Source: Rhodospirillales bacterium
GTDB taxonomy: Bacteria > Pseudomonadota > Alphaproteobacteria > Rhodospirillales > Defluviicoccaceae
Reading direction: 5' to 3'
NCBI GenBank assembly: GCA_016712595.1
Contig: JADJQT010000001.1
Coordinates: forward strand, 1,168,501-1,232,500
Length of the DNA: 64,000 nucleotides
The notes below the pieces were generated by a model, which saw only the letters and a list, made by a program, of their open reading frames with translations, had not been told where the DNA came from and did no database searches. Both the position numbers and the translations under genes were made by a program. Shown here piece by piece: positions 43,698 through 52,611 of this stretch. How positions within the stretch are numbered: the stretch's first letter is position 1; each line of letters starts with the position of its first letter.

Positions 43698-44419
43698 CGA
43701 AGGTGATCGAGCCGGCGCGCCGCGGTTCCGCCCAGGCGCCAGGCAGGACACCAGGCAGATCGCGTGAGCAACGAATCCGCTTTATCTACAAGCCCGCCGT
43801 TTTCGCCCTTTGCCTCGCGCCGTTCGTCTGGATCGCCTGCCAGGCGGCGACCGGCGGGCTGGGCGCCAATCCGATCGAGGCCCTGATCCGCTCGCTGGGC
43901 GACTGGACTTTGCGCTTTCTGCTGATCACGCTGATGGTCAGCCCGGTGGCGAAGATTTTCGCCTGGCCGCTGGCCATGCGTTTTCGCCGGATGATCGGGC
44001 TCTTCGCCTTCTTCTACGCCGTCATGCACCTCGCGACGTGGATCGCCATCGACCAGTTTTTCGCCTGGCCGCTGATCTGGGCGGCGATTGTCAAAAAACC
44101 CTTCATTACCATTGGTATGCTGGCTGCGGTGCTGCTCTTGCCACTGGCTGTCACCTCGACGTCGGCGATGATCAAGCGCCTCGGAGCCCGGCGCTGGAAG
44201 CGCCTGCACATGCTGATCTACCCGGCGGCGATCCTCGGCTGCGTGCATTTTTACATGATGGTCAAGGCAGACGTGCGCGAGCCACTGATCTACGCCGGCG
44301 TGCTTGCCGGTCTGCTCGCATGGCGCGTGGCGATGCGCTGGAGGCCGCGCCCTGCCGCCCGCCCTGTCGTTCCTACCGCCGCCGAGCGGCACCGCGGTCC
44401 CGCTCGGCCAGAGGCCTGA
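43688..44419 (+). CDS. msrQ: Heme b membrane subunit MsrQ (YedZ)
   Basis: This integral membrane protein of 243 residues has about six transmembrane helices. Histidines typical of the ferric-reductase-like group lie at FYAVMHLATWIAI, WKRLHMLIYPA and CVHFYMMVKAD. It moves electrons from the quinone pool or a cytoplasmic flavin to MsrP. It starts with GTG at 43688, inside the end of msrP. The C-terminal ~30 residues are Arg/Pro-rich and cytoplasmic. Confidence 0.93.
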   Translation: MVLAKVIEPARRGSAQAPGRTPGRSREQRIRFIYKPAVFALCLAPFVWIACQAATGGLGANPIEALIRSLGDWTLRFLLITLMVSPVAKIFAWPLAMRFRRMIGLFAFFYAVMHLATWIAIDQFFAWPLIWAAIVKKPFITIGMLAAVLLLPLAVTSTSAMIKRLGARRWKRLHMLIYPAAILGCVHFYMMVKADVREPLIYAGVLAGLLAWRVAMRWRPRPAARPVVPTAAERHRGPARPEA

Positions 44420-44448
44420 ACGCTCCGCTCCCCGGTCGAATCGCAGGC

Positions 44449-47382
44449 TCAGTGCGCCTCGTCCCAGTTGGCGCCGGTGCCGACGTCGACGATGAGTGGC
44501 ACCCTCAGCCGGGCCACGCCCTGCATCACCGCGGAGACCACCGCGGTCGTCTCGTCGACCTCGGCCACCGGCACTTCGAACAGCAGTTCGTCGTGCACCT
44601 GCAAGAGCATCCGGGCGCCGAGGTGCCGTTGCGCCAGGGCCGGGGACACACGGATCATCGCCCGCTTGATGATGTCGGCGGCACCGCCCTGGATCGGTGC
44701 GTTGATCGCCGCGCGCTCGGCGAAGCTGCGCATCGCCGAATTCTTCTCGTTGATCCCCCGTACCCAGCACCGCCTTCCGAAAGGTGTGACCACGAAGCCT
44801 TGCTGGCGGGCCTGCTCCTTCGCCTGCTGCATGTAGTCGCGGATGCCGGGATAGCGCTCGAAGTAGGCATCGATGTAGGCGGCGGCCTCGGCGCGGCCGA
44901 TACCGAGCTGGCGCGCGAGGCCGAATGGCGAGATGCCATAGATGATGCCGAAATTGATCGCTTTGGCCTTGCGGCGGACCAGCGGGTCCATCCCCTCGAT
45001 CGGCACGCCGAACACTTGGCTTGCGGTCATCGCGTGGATGTCCTGACCGTCGCGGAAGGCGACTTCAAGAGCGTCGATACGGGCGACGTCGGCGAGCAGC
45101 CGCAGCTCGATCTGCGAGTAATCGGCGCTCATCAGCACGCAGCCGTCGGCGGGAACGAAGGCGCGACGGATCTTGCGCCCCTCTTCCGTGCGCACCGGAA
45201 TGTTCTGCAGATTGGGATCGGACGAGGAAAGCCTCCCGGTGCCGGCGACTGCCTGCTGAAAGCTGGTATGCACCCGGCCGGTCGTGGGGTTGATCTGGCT
45301 GACCAGGGCGTCGGCGTAGGTGCTCTTCAGCTTGGCGAGCTGGCGCCAGTCGAGCACCTTTTGCGGCAGGTCGTGCCCTTCTGCGGCCAGTGCCTCGAGC
45401 ACGTCGGCGCCGGTTCCATAGGCGCCGGTCTTGCCCTTGCGACCCGTGGCGAGTCCGAGTTCGTCGAACAACACCTCGCCCAGCTGCTTGGGAGAGCCGA
45501 TGTTGAATCGCCGGCCGGCCAACGTATGGATCTCGCCTTCCAGCACCGCCAGCTTGGCGGCGAAGTCCCCGCTGAGCCCGCGCAGGCGGGCCGCGTCGAC
45601 GATGATGCCGTTGCGCTCCATCTCGGCCAGCACCGGCACGAGCGGGCGCTCCAGCGTTTCGTACACGCCAACGAGGCGCTCAGCCTGCAAACGCGGCTTG
45701 AGCGCACGGTGCAACTGCAAGGTGACGTCCGCGTCCTCGGCGGCATAGCGCAAGGCCTGATCGAGCGGCACGCAATCGAAGGTGACCTGCGTTTTGCCGC
45801 GGCCGGTCACCTCGGCGTACTTGACGGTCACGTGTCCGAGGTGAAGTTCTGCCAGCTCGTCCATGCCGTGCCCGTGCAGGCCGCCTTCCAGCACATAGGA
45901 CAGCAGCATGGTATCGTCGATCGGGGTAACGGCGATGCCGAGACGCCCCAGGACCTGCATGTCGTACTTGATGTTTTGGCCGATTTTCAGCACAGCGGCG
46001 TCTTCAAGCAGCGGCTTGAGCCGCGCGAGCGCCGCGGCGAGCGGAATCTGGCGTGGGGACGGATCGAGGACGTCGGTGGCGCGATGGCCGAGCGGCACAT
46101 AGCAAGCACGGCCCGGCACGATCGACAGCGAGACACCGACAAGCTCGGCGCGCATGACGTCGAGCGATGTCGTCTCCGTATCGACGGCGACATAGCCTGC
46201 CGCCTGCGCCTCGTTCACCCAAAGCGCCAGTGCCGCTTCGTCCTGCACCAACTCGTAGCGAACCTCATCGGGCCGCGGCGCCGCGGCCGGCGCCGGAATC
46301 GGCGCGGGTTCAGCCCCCGGCGGGGCGCCGGCCGTTGCTTGCGATGTTTCGGCCGATGCGGCAGCGCCGGGAGCGGCAAGCACGGAGGGCGCGAGGTCTC
46401 CGCGGTTCTGCAGCCGGGCGATCACCGCGCGGAACGCCTGTTCCTGCAGGAACGCCAGCAGGCGATCGCGATCGGGTGCCCGCTTTTCAAGGGCGGCGAG
46501 CGGGACAGGCTCGGGTACGTCGTCGCGCAGGCTGACCAGCTGGCGCGAAATCCGCGCCGCATCCGCATGGTCAATGAGCATCTGGCGACGCTTCGGCTGG
46601 CGAATCTCTCCCGCTCGGGCGAGCAGGGTTTCGACGTCGCCGAACTGCTCGATGAGCTGCGCCGCCGTCTTGATGCCGATGCCGGGCACGCCGGGGACAT
46701 TGTCGACGGAATCGCCGGCGAGCGCTTGGACCTCGATCACCTTCTCCGGTCCGACGCCGAACTTCTCGCGGACCTCGTCCGCGCCGATCGGCCGGTTGTT
46801 CATCGGATCGAACATGGCGACGCCCGGTCGGACGAGCTGCATCAGATCCTTGTCGGACGAGACGATGGTCACCTCGGCTCCGGCCTCGCGGGCGAGACGG
46901 GCGTAGGTGGCGATAAGGTCGTCCGCTTCCCATCCGTCTGATTCGATGCACGCGACATTGAACGCGCGCACCGCCTCGCGGATGAGTGCGAACTGGGGGA
47001 TCAACTCGTCCGGCGGGTCGGGTCGATGCGCCTTGTAGGCGGGATAGAGATCGTTGCGGAAGGTGAGCCGCGCAGCATCGAAAATCACCGCGAGGTGATC
47101 GGCGTCGGTCTCGCCGAGCAGCTTGAGCAGCATGTTGGTGAAACCGAGCACGGCATTGACCGGGGTGCCGTCCGGTCGTGTCAGTGGCGGCAGCTTATGG
47201 AAGGCGCGAAAAATGAAGCCCGAGCCGTCGATCAGGAGGACGTGGCGCGGGAGAGATGTGGCTGCGGGCTCGGCCGCGAGGTCCGCCTTTGATCTGATCG
47301 GGTTGTCTTCGGCTTCGCTCAGTGCCCGCCCGCCGCGCCGGCGCCCTCGGCCAAGACGAAACGGCGCGAGCAATAAGGGCAA
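44449..47382 (-). CDS. polA: DNA polymerase I
   Basis: This protein of up to 977 residues has three active domains: a 5' nuclease (~45-330; HVLLIDGSGFIFRAFHKLPPL), a 3'-5' exonuclease with intact acidic residues (AVDTETTSLD, GQNIKYDMQ, YAAEDADVT), and a polymerase (motif A SADYSQIELRLLADVA, motif B RRKAKAINFGIIYGIS, motif C LQVHDELLFEVP). An Ala/Pro-rich linker joins the first two. No ATG lies at the start. A TTG at 47382 opens the longest frame, overlapping the zinc-finger gene, and a CTG at 47322 that overlaps its TGA stop is the other option. The first ~45 residues are therefore uncertain. Confidence 0.95.
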   Translation of the reverse strand: MPLLLAPFRLGRGRRRGGRALSEAEDNPIRSKADLAAEPAATSLPRHVLLIDGSGFIFRAFHKLPPLTRPDGTPVNAVLGFTNMLLKLLGETDADHLAVIFDAARLTFRNDLYPAYKAHRPDPPDELIPQFALIREAVRAFNVACIESDGWEADDLIATYARLAREAGAEVTIVSSDKDLMQLVRPGVAMFDPMNNRPIGADEVREKFGVGPEKVIEVQALAGDSVDNVPGVPGIGIKTAAQLIEQFGDVETLLARAGEIRQPKRRQMLIDHADAARISRQLVSLRDDVPEPVPLAALEKRAPDRDRLLAFLQEQAFRAVIARLQNRGDLAPSVLAAPGAAASAETSQATAGAPPGAEPAPIPAPAAAPRPDEVRYELVQDEAALALWVNEAQAAGYVAVDTETTSLDVMRAELVGVSLSIVPGRACYVPLGHRATDVLDPSPRQIPLAAALARLKPLLEDAAVLKIGQNIKYDMQVLGRLGIAVTPIDDTMLLSYVLEGGLHGHGMDELAELHLGHVTVKYAEVTGRGKTQVTFDCVPLDQALRYAAEDADVTLQLHRALKPRLQAERLVGVYETLERPLVPVLAEMERNGIIVDAARLRGLSGDFAAKLAVLEGEIHTLAGRRFNIGSPKQLGEVLFDELGLATGRKGKTGAYGTGADVLEALAAEGHDLPQKVLDWRQLAKLKSTYADALVSQINPTTGRVHTSFQQAVAGTGRLSSSDPNLQNIPVRTEEGRKIRRAFVPADGCVLMSADYSQIELRLLADVARIDALEVAFRDGQDIHAMTASQVFGVPIEGMDPLVRRKAKAINFGIIYGISPFGLARQLGIGRAEAAAYIDAYFERYPGIRDYMQQAKEQARQQGFVVTPFGRRCWVRGINEKNSAMRSFAERAAINAPIQGGAADIIKRAMIRVSPALAQRHLGARMLLQVHDELLFEVPVAEVDETTAVVSAVMQGVARLRVPLIVDVGTGANWDEAH

Positions 47383-47531
47383 ACGACGCTACCTTCAGGC
47401 TCGATCGTCAGGTAGACGCGCGGATGGCCAAGCGTTCCACCGCCACCATCACAATGAACGGTGCGGCTCTCGACGACGGTCGAATCGTCAACGCTGAAAA
47501 TCGGGCTGTCGTCAAGCATCGGCAGGACCAT
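47319..47531 (-). CDS. Small CHCC-type zinc-finger protein
   Basis: This 70-residue protein has one Cys/His cluster: VHCDGGGGTLGHPRVYLTI followed by GSVVCPYCSRRFVLAEG. It is the zf-CHCC domain related to the C-terminal part of mitochondrial complex I subunit NDUFS6, common as a free-standing small protein in alphaproteobacteria. The start is ATG 47531, or ATG 47519 four codons later. Its end overlaps the polA start, so the two are likely co-translated, although a link in function is not known. Confidence 0.85.
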   Translation of the reverse strand: MVLPMLDDSPIFSVDDSTVVESRTVHCDGGGGTLGHPRVYLTIEPEGSVVCPYCSRRFVLAEGAGAAGGH

Positions 47532-47622
47532 CGGCTTGGGAAATTTCTGAATGATAGCGATCGTCAGCGGACAATCAACAGTCGCGCGAAGCCTGTCAAG
47601 TTGACATCTGCCGGCTGACGGA

Positions 47623-48531
47623 TCAGGCCGTCCGGCCGAGGGCTGCCATCAATTCCCGCCATTCTCGCGCGGAAAGCCCGCTTTGTGATGGGTCGACCGC
47701 TTCGCCGGCGAGCATCCGCCTGACCACGAGCAACGCCGGCGCCGAGAGGGCGATCGCCCCCAGCCGGTTCTTGACGAAGGCCGCGTAGGCGAGCGGCACC
47801 CAGCGCTCGATCGTCCGCAGCATCGCGTCCGCATAGGCGCGGATCTCGTATTGGGCGTGCGCGTCGGCGCGCAGGGCGAGGAAATGGAAGAGATTGTGCA
47901 GGTCTATCTTCCAGTACCACTGTGTGAAGGTGGCGAGCGTCAGATTGATCCGGGCCAGTTCGCGCGCAAGGCCGAGACCGTCGGGATCGAGCATCTCTTC
48001 ATAGTGGGCGTAGCACCGCTCGGCGTCGTCGCGCAGGAGGGCCAGCACGCGCGCGGCATCATCCACCGAAAGTGCCTCTCCGCGACCTTGCCGGTTATTT
48101 GCCGACTGCGATGCCAGTTGGTCAGGCGGTGGGAGATAATACTCCTTGTCGAGCACCGAGTATCGGGCGGAATACTCGTTGACGTTCGCCGTGCGGTGCC
48201 TGATCCATTGCCGGGCGACGAAGATCGGCAACTTGACGTGGTACTTGATCTCGCACATCTCGAATGGTGTCGAGTGGCGATGGCGCATCAGGTAGTCAAT
48301 GAGTCCCGCGTCATCCTGCACCCGTCGCGTGCCGCGTCCGTACGAGACCCGTGCCGCCTGGACGATCGCCGCGTCATCGCCCATGTAGTCGATGACCCGC
48401 ACGAAACCGTGGTCGAGGACGGATTGCGGCAGATAGAGAATGTCCTCGAGCGCCGGCACGCAGGCGCGCCGCGTTTGCGCGGCTTGCGCGTGCTGCGCAT
48501 CGATTTCCGCTTGTTGTTCGGGCGTGAGCAT
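47623..48531 (-). CDS. thyX: Flavin-dependent thymidylate synthase ThyX
   Basis: This protein of 302 residues makes dTMP from dUMP with FAD, NADPH and methylenetetrahydrofolate. The ThyX motif RHRTANVNEYSARYS (RHR-x7-S) is intact, and MRHRHSTPFEMCEIKYHVKLPIFVARQW precedes it. The alphaproteobacterial N-terminus MLTPEQQAEIDAQHA fixes the start at 48531; a start at 48576 is possible but gives a non-conserved leader. It lies convergent or adjacent to nothing that suggests a pathway link; polA is downstream on the same strand after a short gap. Confidence 0.95.
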   Translation of the reverse strand: MLTPEQQAEIDAQHAQAAQTRRACVPALEDILYLPQSVLDHGFVRVIDYMGDDAAIVQAARVSYGRGTRRVQDDAGLIDYLMRHRHSTPFEMCEIKYHVKLPIFVARQWIRHRTANVNEYSARYSVLDKEYYLPPPDQLASQSANNRQGRGEALSVDDAARVLALLRDDAERCYAHYEEMLDPDGLGLARELARINLTLATFTQWYWKIDLHNLFHFLALRADAHAQYEIRAYADAMLRTIERWVPLAYAAFVKNRLGAIALSAPALLVVRRMLAGEAVDPSQSGLSAREWRELMAALGRTA

Positions 48532-48639
48532 CGTTGCAGAAGGTCCGCGGTCATTTTCCGGCACTCTAGCGGCCATCCGCCGGTCCGAAAAGCGTGCCGG
48601 CCCGAAAAGCACGCCGAGACGATCATTCGACCGGCCGAC

Positions 48640-48669
48640 TTGCGCCAAGGACGATCGAGAGCCTATATT
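48640..48669 (+). promoter_or_regulatory. Probable housekeeping promoter of ssrA
   Basis: A -35 like TTGCGC (48640-48645) and a -10 like TATATT (48664-48669) are separated by 18 bases. They lie directly upstream of the tmRNA gene, predicting a start near 48676. The assignment is by eye. Confidence 0.5.
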
Positions 48670-48675
48670 ACGATC

Positions 48676-48965
48676 GTCGAGCGATCGACTATGGCGATAA
48701 ACGCCTCATGGAATAAGCGTTACGGACCCGGGGGCAGTACCCGGCGCCTCCACCAATTCCAGGGCTCGCCGGCTGGCAGCCGGCGGGCCCTTTCACGGGG
48801 GCGAACCAGGATCGACGTGCGTGGTAAAGGTGTGGTTTTCGCCCGGCATGGTTCCGCCGTTATCGGGCCGATCCTTATATGCCAACGACAATGAGGCATA
48901 TGCTCTCGCCGCTTAAGGCTTGAGCGGGGTTCGGGAGGCACCTGGCACCAGAAGCCTCCCATTTC
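48676..48965 (+). ncRNA. ssrA: Circularly permuted (two-piece) tmRNA
   Basis: The acceptor piece comes first and ends with the T-arm-like segment and CGCCTCCACCA at 48745-48755. A short hairpin-forming spacer (about 48756-48796) follows. The coding piece then starts with GGGGGCG at 48797, which pairs with CGCCTCC over seven bases (one G-U). The tag frame at 48881-48916 reads GCC AAC GAC AAT GAG GCA TAT GCT CTC GCC GCT TAA, giving ANDNEAYALAA. The permuted order is typical of alphaproteobacteria. The RNA rescues stalled ribosomes, and tagged proteins are degraded by ClpXP. Both outer ends are approximate; a hairpin at 48933-48960 closes the coding piece or ends the transcript. Confidence 0.93.
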
Positions 48966-49012
48966 GTCCGCCCGGCCGGGGCGCTTAATCTTATATGCAC
49001 TGATCGGTTTCC

Positions 49013-49501
49013 ATGACGATATCCGAATTGCCCTATGACCTTTGGCTGGAAGAGGCGCTGAGGAGCGTTATTCGCAACGCCCTGTTGTATACGGCAGAGC
49101 ACGGCCTTCCCGGCAGCCATCACTTCTATCTGACGTTTGTGACCGGTGCGCCGGGCGTGGAGATCGCGCCTGAACTGCGCGCCAAGCACCCTGAAGAGAT
49201 GACGATTGTCCTGCAGCACCAGTTCTGGGATCTGCTGGTCGACGATCTCGGCTTTGAGGTGACGCTGAAATTCCACGGCCGATCATCACGTCTCGTGATC
49301 CCTTATGCCGCAATCACGGCGTTCGGCGATCCGTCGGTGAGCTTCGGGCTTCAGCTCAAGACATTGTTCGGCGATCTGGCGGAGGACCGACCGGCCGAGG
49401 ACGCCGCGTCGGCCGAATCGCAAGACACGTCCGCCCCGCAGGCGGATGAAAAGCCGGCCACCGGCGAGGTAATCGCGCTCGACACGTTTCGCAAAAAGTA
49501 G
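49013..49501 (+). CDS. sspB: ClpXP adaptor SspB (alpha type)
   Basis: This protein of 162 residues belongs to the alphaproteobacterial SspB family (MTISELPYDLWLEEALRSVIRNALLYTAEHGLPGSHHFYLTFVT). It delivers ssrA-tagged proteins to ClpXP. The peptide-binding domain spans ~1-110. A disordered acidic/Pro linker follows (EDRPAEDAASAESQD...), and the C-terminal motif VIALDTFRKK would dock on ClpX. It lies about 50 bases after the tmRNA gene on the same strand, so the tag and its adaptor are encoded together. Confidence 0.93.
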   Translation: MTISELPYDLWLEEALRSVIRNALLYTAEHGLPGSHHFYLTFVTGAPGVEIAPELRAKHPEEMTIVLQHQFWDLLVDDLGFEVTLKFHGRSSRLVIPYAAITAFGDPSVSFGLQLKTLFGDLAEDRPAEDAASAESQDTSAPQADEKPATGEVIALDTFRKK

Positions 49502-49553
49502 AAGATAGCCTCCCGAAGCGGCTTGCCAGAACGCATGTGAAGGGTCGGGATCG

Positions 49554-51191
49554 ATGACGGATAATTTTGCCCACCACGAGATGTTTCCGCTGGGCGAGGA
49601 CACAACACCCTACCGCCTGCTAACCAGTGATTTCGTCGCCACGCACCGGATCAACGGACGGGAAATCGTCGAGGTGGACGGCCAGGCGCTGACGCTGCTC
49701 GCCGATCAGGCGATGCGCGACTGCCAGCACCTGCTTCGCCCCGGTCATTTGGCGCAATTGCGCAAGATCATCGATGATCCGGAGGCGTCCTCGAACGATC
49801 GTTTCGTTGCCTTTGAGCTGTTGAAGAACGCGAACATCGCCGCCAGCGGCGTGCTGCCGATGTGCCAGGATACCGGCACGGCGATCATCATGGGTAAAAA
49901 AGGCGAGAACGTCTGGACGAGCGGCGACGACGAGGCGGCGCTTTCCTACGGAATTCTCAAGGCGTACACCGAAACGAACCTGCGCTATAGCCAGGTCGCG
50001 CCGCTCGATATGTTCGCCGAGAAGAATACCGGCAACAATCTCCCTGCCCAGATCGACCTCTACGCCACCAAGGGGAACTACTACAAGTTCATGTTCATGG
50101 CGAAGGGGGGCGGTTCGGCGAACAAGAGCTACCTCTATCAGGAAACCAAGGCGCTGCTGAACCCGAAGCGCCTGTTCGAATTTCTCGACGAGAAGATCCG
50201 CACGCTTGGCACGGCGGCGTGCCCGCCTTATCACCTCGCCATCGTCATTGGTGGTACGTCAGCGGAGATGACCTTGAAAACGGTCAAGTTGGCGTCGGCG
50301 CGCTATCTCGACAACTTGCCGACCAAGGGCACCGAATTCGGCCAGGCTTTCCGCGATGTCGAGACGGAGGCGGAGGTGCTGAAGCTCACCCAGTCAATGG
50401 GGATCGGCGCGCAGTTCGGTGGCAAGTACTTCTGTCATGACGTCCGTGTCATCCGCTTGCCGCGGCATGGCGCCTCCTGTCCCGTCGGCATCGGCGTTTC
50501 CTGTTCCGCCGACCGTCAGATCCTCGGAAAAATTTCCAAGGAGGGCGTCTTTATTGAGGCGCTTGAGCGCAACCCCGGCCAGTATCTGCCGGAAATCACC
50601 AGTGAAAACCTCTCTGGAGAGGTGGTGAAGATCGATCTTACCCGACCGATGTCGGAGGTCCGAAACACGCTTTCGCAATACCCGATCCGCACGCGCGTAT
50701 CGATTTCCGGACCCCTGATCGTCGCCCGCGACATCGCCCATGCCAAGCTCAAGGAACGCCTCGATCGCGGCGAGGGGCTGCCGCAGTACTTTAAGGACCT
50801 CGCCGTCTATTACGCGGGTCCGGCCAAGACTCCCGATGGCTATGCGTCGGGTTCCTTCGGGCCGACGACGGCCGGCCGTATGGACGCCTACGTCGATGCC
50901 TTCCAGGCGGCGGGCGGCAGCATGGTGATGCTGGCCAAGGGCAACCGTTCGGCAGCGGTAACCGCGGCGTGCAAGAAGCATGGCGGCTTTTATCTCGGCT
51001 CCATCGGTGGTCCGGCGGCGCGGCTTGCCCAAGACTGCATCAAAAAGGTCGAGTGCGTCGAATATCCCGAACTTGGCATGGAAGCGATCTGGAAGATTGA
51101 GGTCGAGGACTTCCCGGCATTTATCGTCGTTGACGATAAGGGCAACGATTTCTTTGCCGAATTCATGAAGCCGGGTGGCGACGGCCACTAA
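49554..51191 (+). CDS. fumA: Class I fumarate hydratase (iron-sulfur, single-chain)
   Basis: This single-chain class I fumarase of 545 residues has an N-terminal alpha region with VLPMCQDTGTAIIMGKKGENVWT and AEKNTGNNLPAQIDLYAT. The Fe-S cysteines are in MCQDTG, GTAACPPYHLA and CRHDV-like HDVRVIRLPRHGASCPVGIGVSCSAD. The C-terminal beta domain is SEVRNTLSQYPIRTRVSISGPLIVARDIAHAKL. The [4Fe-4S] form is oxygen-sensitive. It lies 52 bases after sspB. A second, class II fumarase is encoded 3 kb downstream, so the cell has both types. Confidence 0.95.
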   Translation: MTDNFAHHEMFPLGEDTTPYRLLTSDFVATHRINGREIVEVDGQALTLLADQAMRDCQHLLRPGHLAQLRKIIDDPEASSNDRFVAFELLKNANIAASGVLPMCQDTGTAIIMGKKGENVWTSGDDEAALSYGILKAYTETNLRYSQVAPLDMFAEKNTGNNLPAQIDLYATKGNYYKFMFMAKGGGSANKSYLYQETKALLNPKRLFEFLDEKIRTLGTAACPPYHLAIVIGGTSAEMTLKTVKLASARYLDNLPTKGTEFGQAFRDVETEAEVLKLTQSMGIGAQFGGKYFCHDVRVIRLPRHGASCPVGIGVSCSADRQILGKISKEGVFIEALERNPGQYLPEITSENLSGEVVKIDLTRPMSEVRNTLSQYPIRTRVSISGPLIVARDIAHAKLKERLDRGEGLPQYFKDLAVYYAGPAKTPDGYASGSFGPTTAGRMDAYVDAFQAAGGSMVMLAKGNRSAAVTAACKKHGGFYLGSIGGPAARLAQDCIKKVECVEYPELGMEAIWKIEVEDFPAFIVVDDKGNDFFAEFMKPGGDGH

Positions 51192-51274
51192 TCGGCAGGT
51201 CGCCAGACGCTTACGGTGCCGGCGTTATCCCCGGCGGCACCCCGGGGGTGGAGCAGGGGACGGGACGGTTGGCT

Positions 51275-51760
51275 ATGGGTTCAATTCTCGCCCTGTTCGA
51301 AGGACTTCCTGAGCAGACGTTCGCCGCGGGCGACGTCGTGCTCCAGGAAGGCGACGAAACGAACAAGCTCTACATCCTGATCGACGGCCTGTTCGAGATC
51401 CTGAAGGGCGACGTTCGCGTTTACGCAACCTCCGAGCCCGGCGCGATGTTTGGCGAAGTCTCGGCTCTGCTCGGTATCCCGCACACTGCCACGGTCAAGA
51501 GCGCGAGGCCGTGCCGTGCCTACGTGGTCGATGACGCCGAGGCTTATCTTTATTCCCGCCCCGACATCGCGTTCTGGCTATCGCGATTGCTGGCACGGCG
51601 TCTGCACGTGGTGACCGGCTATCTCGCCGACCTCAAAGCGCAGTTCGAGGATCGAAGCGATCATTTGAGCATGGTCGACGAAGTCCTCGGCACGCTTTTG
51701 CATCATCAGGACGAGGCGTTCGTTCCGGGATCGGACAGGTACGACGATCCCAAGGTCTGA
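51275..51760 (+). CDS. Cyclic-nucleotide-binding (CNMP-BD) domain protein
   Basis: This small protein of 161 residues is made mainly of one cNMP-binding domain: FAAGDVVLQEGDETNKLYILIDGLFEILKGDVRVYATSEPGAMFGEVSALLGIPHTATVKSARPCRAYVVDD, with the FGEVSALLG phosphate-binding cassette. No helix-turn-helix or catalytic domain follows, only a helical tail. It may bind cAMP or be a regulator of an unknown partner. ATG 51275 is used; a GTG at 51248 is possible. Its 3' end overlaps the convergent phosphoesterase gene by 55 bases. Function unknown. Confidence 0.85.
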   Translation: MGSILALFEGLPEQTFAAGDVVLQEGDETNKLYILIDGLFEILKGDVRVYATSEPGAMFGEVSALLGIPHTATVKSARPCRAYVVDDAEAYLYSRPDIAFWLSRLLARRLHVVTGYLADLKAQFEDRSDHLSMVDEVLGTLLHHQDEAFVPGSDRYDDPKV

Positions 51761-52527
51761 AGCCAGTCGGGGATGGCGTCGAGTTCCCTGACCGGGCGTT
51801 GAAGCGGTTGATCCAGGGGGACGATCTCGGCGCCGGCCAGCGAAAACCACAACGCGACGCGGCGCTCGGTATCGACGACGATGTGTGTCGGCACGGGCCC
51901 GATCTGCCGGCCGGCGTTGAACACCCAGGTCGAGCCGATACGGTCGACCCAAGAGCCGCCGCGCACGAACGGTGATTGGTGGATGTGACCCGAGAAGACG
52001 TAATCCGGCGCGAATTCGCCGATCCAGTGGAGCAGTTCGACGTCGCCGAAGTGCTTCTCACCGCTCCAGCTTGTCGGCGAGCCATCGGGGGGGGCGTGAT
52101 AGATCCAGATCCAGCGCTTTTTTTGCTTCGCCGCGTCCAGTGCGAGGAGCTGGCCGACCGCGTCTCGCGCGTTCGGGCCGTCCCACCACGGGCAGATGGT
52201 GAATAGGGTATCGTCGAGTAAAAGTGACTCACCGTCAGTCGGCACGCCGATGTCCCGGACCCGGCTCATCCAGCGGGCGAATTTCTCACCCGCAGGATTG
52301 CGCGCGTCGAGATCGTGATTGCCGGAAGAAGCAATCAGCCGGACCTTCGCCTTCAGTCGTTCGAAATACTTGAGAACGACGACGATCTGCGCCCGCCCGT
52401 CAACGTGGCCGGAAATATCGAGGTGATCGCCAGCGAAGACCACCAGATCGAAGTGTTCCGCGACGCGTGCCGTCCAGTCGAACTGCTTTAGCGCGTAGTG
52501 CAGGTCCGAGACGAGGAGCAACTTCAT
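51706..52527 (-). CDS. Calcineurin-like metallophosphoesterase
   Basis: This protein of 273 residues has the full metallophosphoesterase motif set: VSDLHYA (D-x-H), FAGDHLDI (GD-x2-D), ASSGNHDLDA (GNHD), IYHAPPD and FSGHIHQSP (GH-x-H). The start ATG at 52527 gives MKLLLVSDLHYALKQFDW. The substrate is not indicated. It is convergent with the cyclic-nucleotide-binding gene and overlaps it by 55 bases, which is unusual; the last codons encode YLSDPGTNASS, so a shorter true protein is not excluded. Confidence 0.88.
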   Translation of the reverse strand: MKLLLVSDLHYALKQFDWTARVAEHFDLVVFAGDHLDISGHVDGRAQIVVVLKYFERLKAKVRLIASSGNHDLDARNPAGEKFARWMSRVRDIGVPTDGESLLLDDTLFTICPWWDGPNARDAVGQLLALDAAKQKKRWIWIYHAPPDGSPTSWSGEKHFGDVELLHWIGEFAPDYVFSGHIHQSPFVRGGSWVDRIGSTWVFNAGRQIGPVPTHIVVDTERRVALWFSLAGAEIVPLDQPLQRPVRELDAIPDWLQTLGSSYLSDPGTNASS

Positions 52528-52611
52528 TGGACTCACCGCGCTGCTCGCCAAGAGCGAAATTTCGTCAGAAGTCGCGTCCGATGGCGGAAGGGACAATCGC
52601 CTTGAAGGCGG

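Noticed and set aside
43810..46941. A 1043-codon open frame on the plus strand
   Set aside because: Antisense to polA and overlapping msrQ; no motif, no ribosome site, Arg/Gly/His-rich composition. A GC shadow frame.
48933..48960. GGGAGGC...GCCTCCC hairpin as a terminator of ssrA
   Set aside because: No T-run follows, and such a stem may belong to the folded coding piece of tmRNA. Recorded only as part of the tmRNA region.
51215..51241. GGTGCCG...CGGCACC hairpin after the class I fumarase gene
   Set aside because: The stem is plausible but is followed by a C/G-rich stretch, not T's, so I do not call a terminator.
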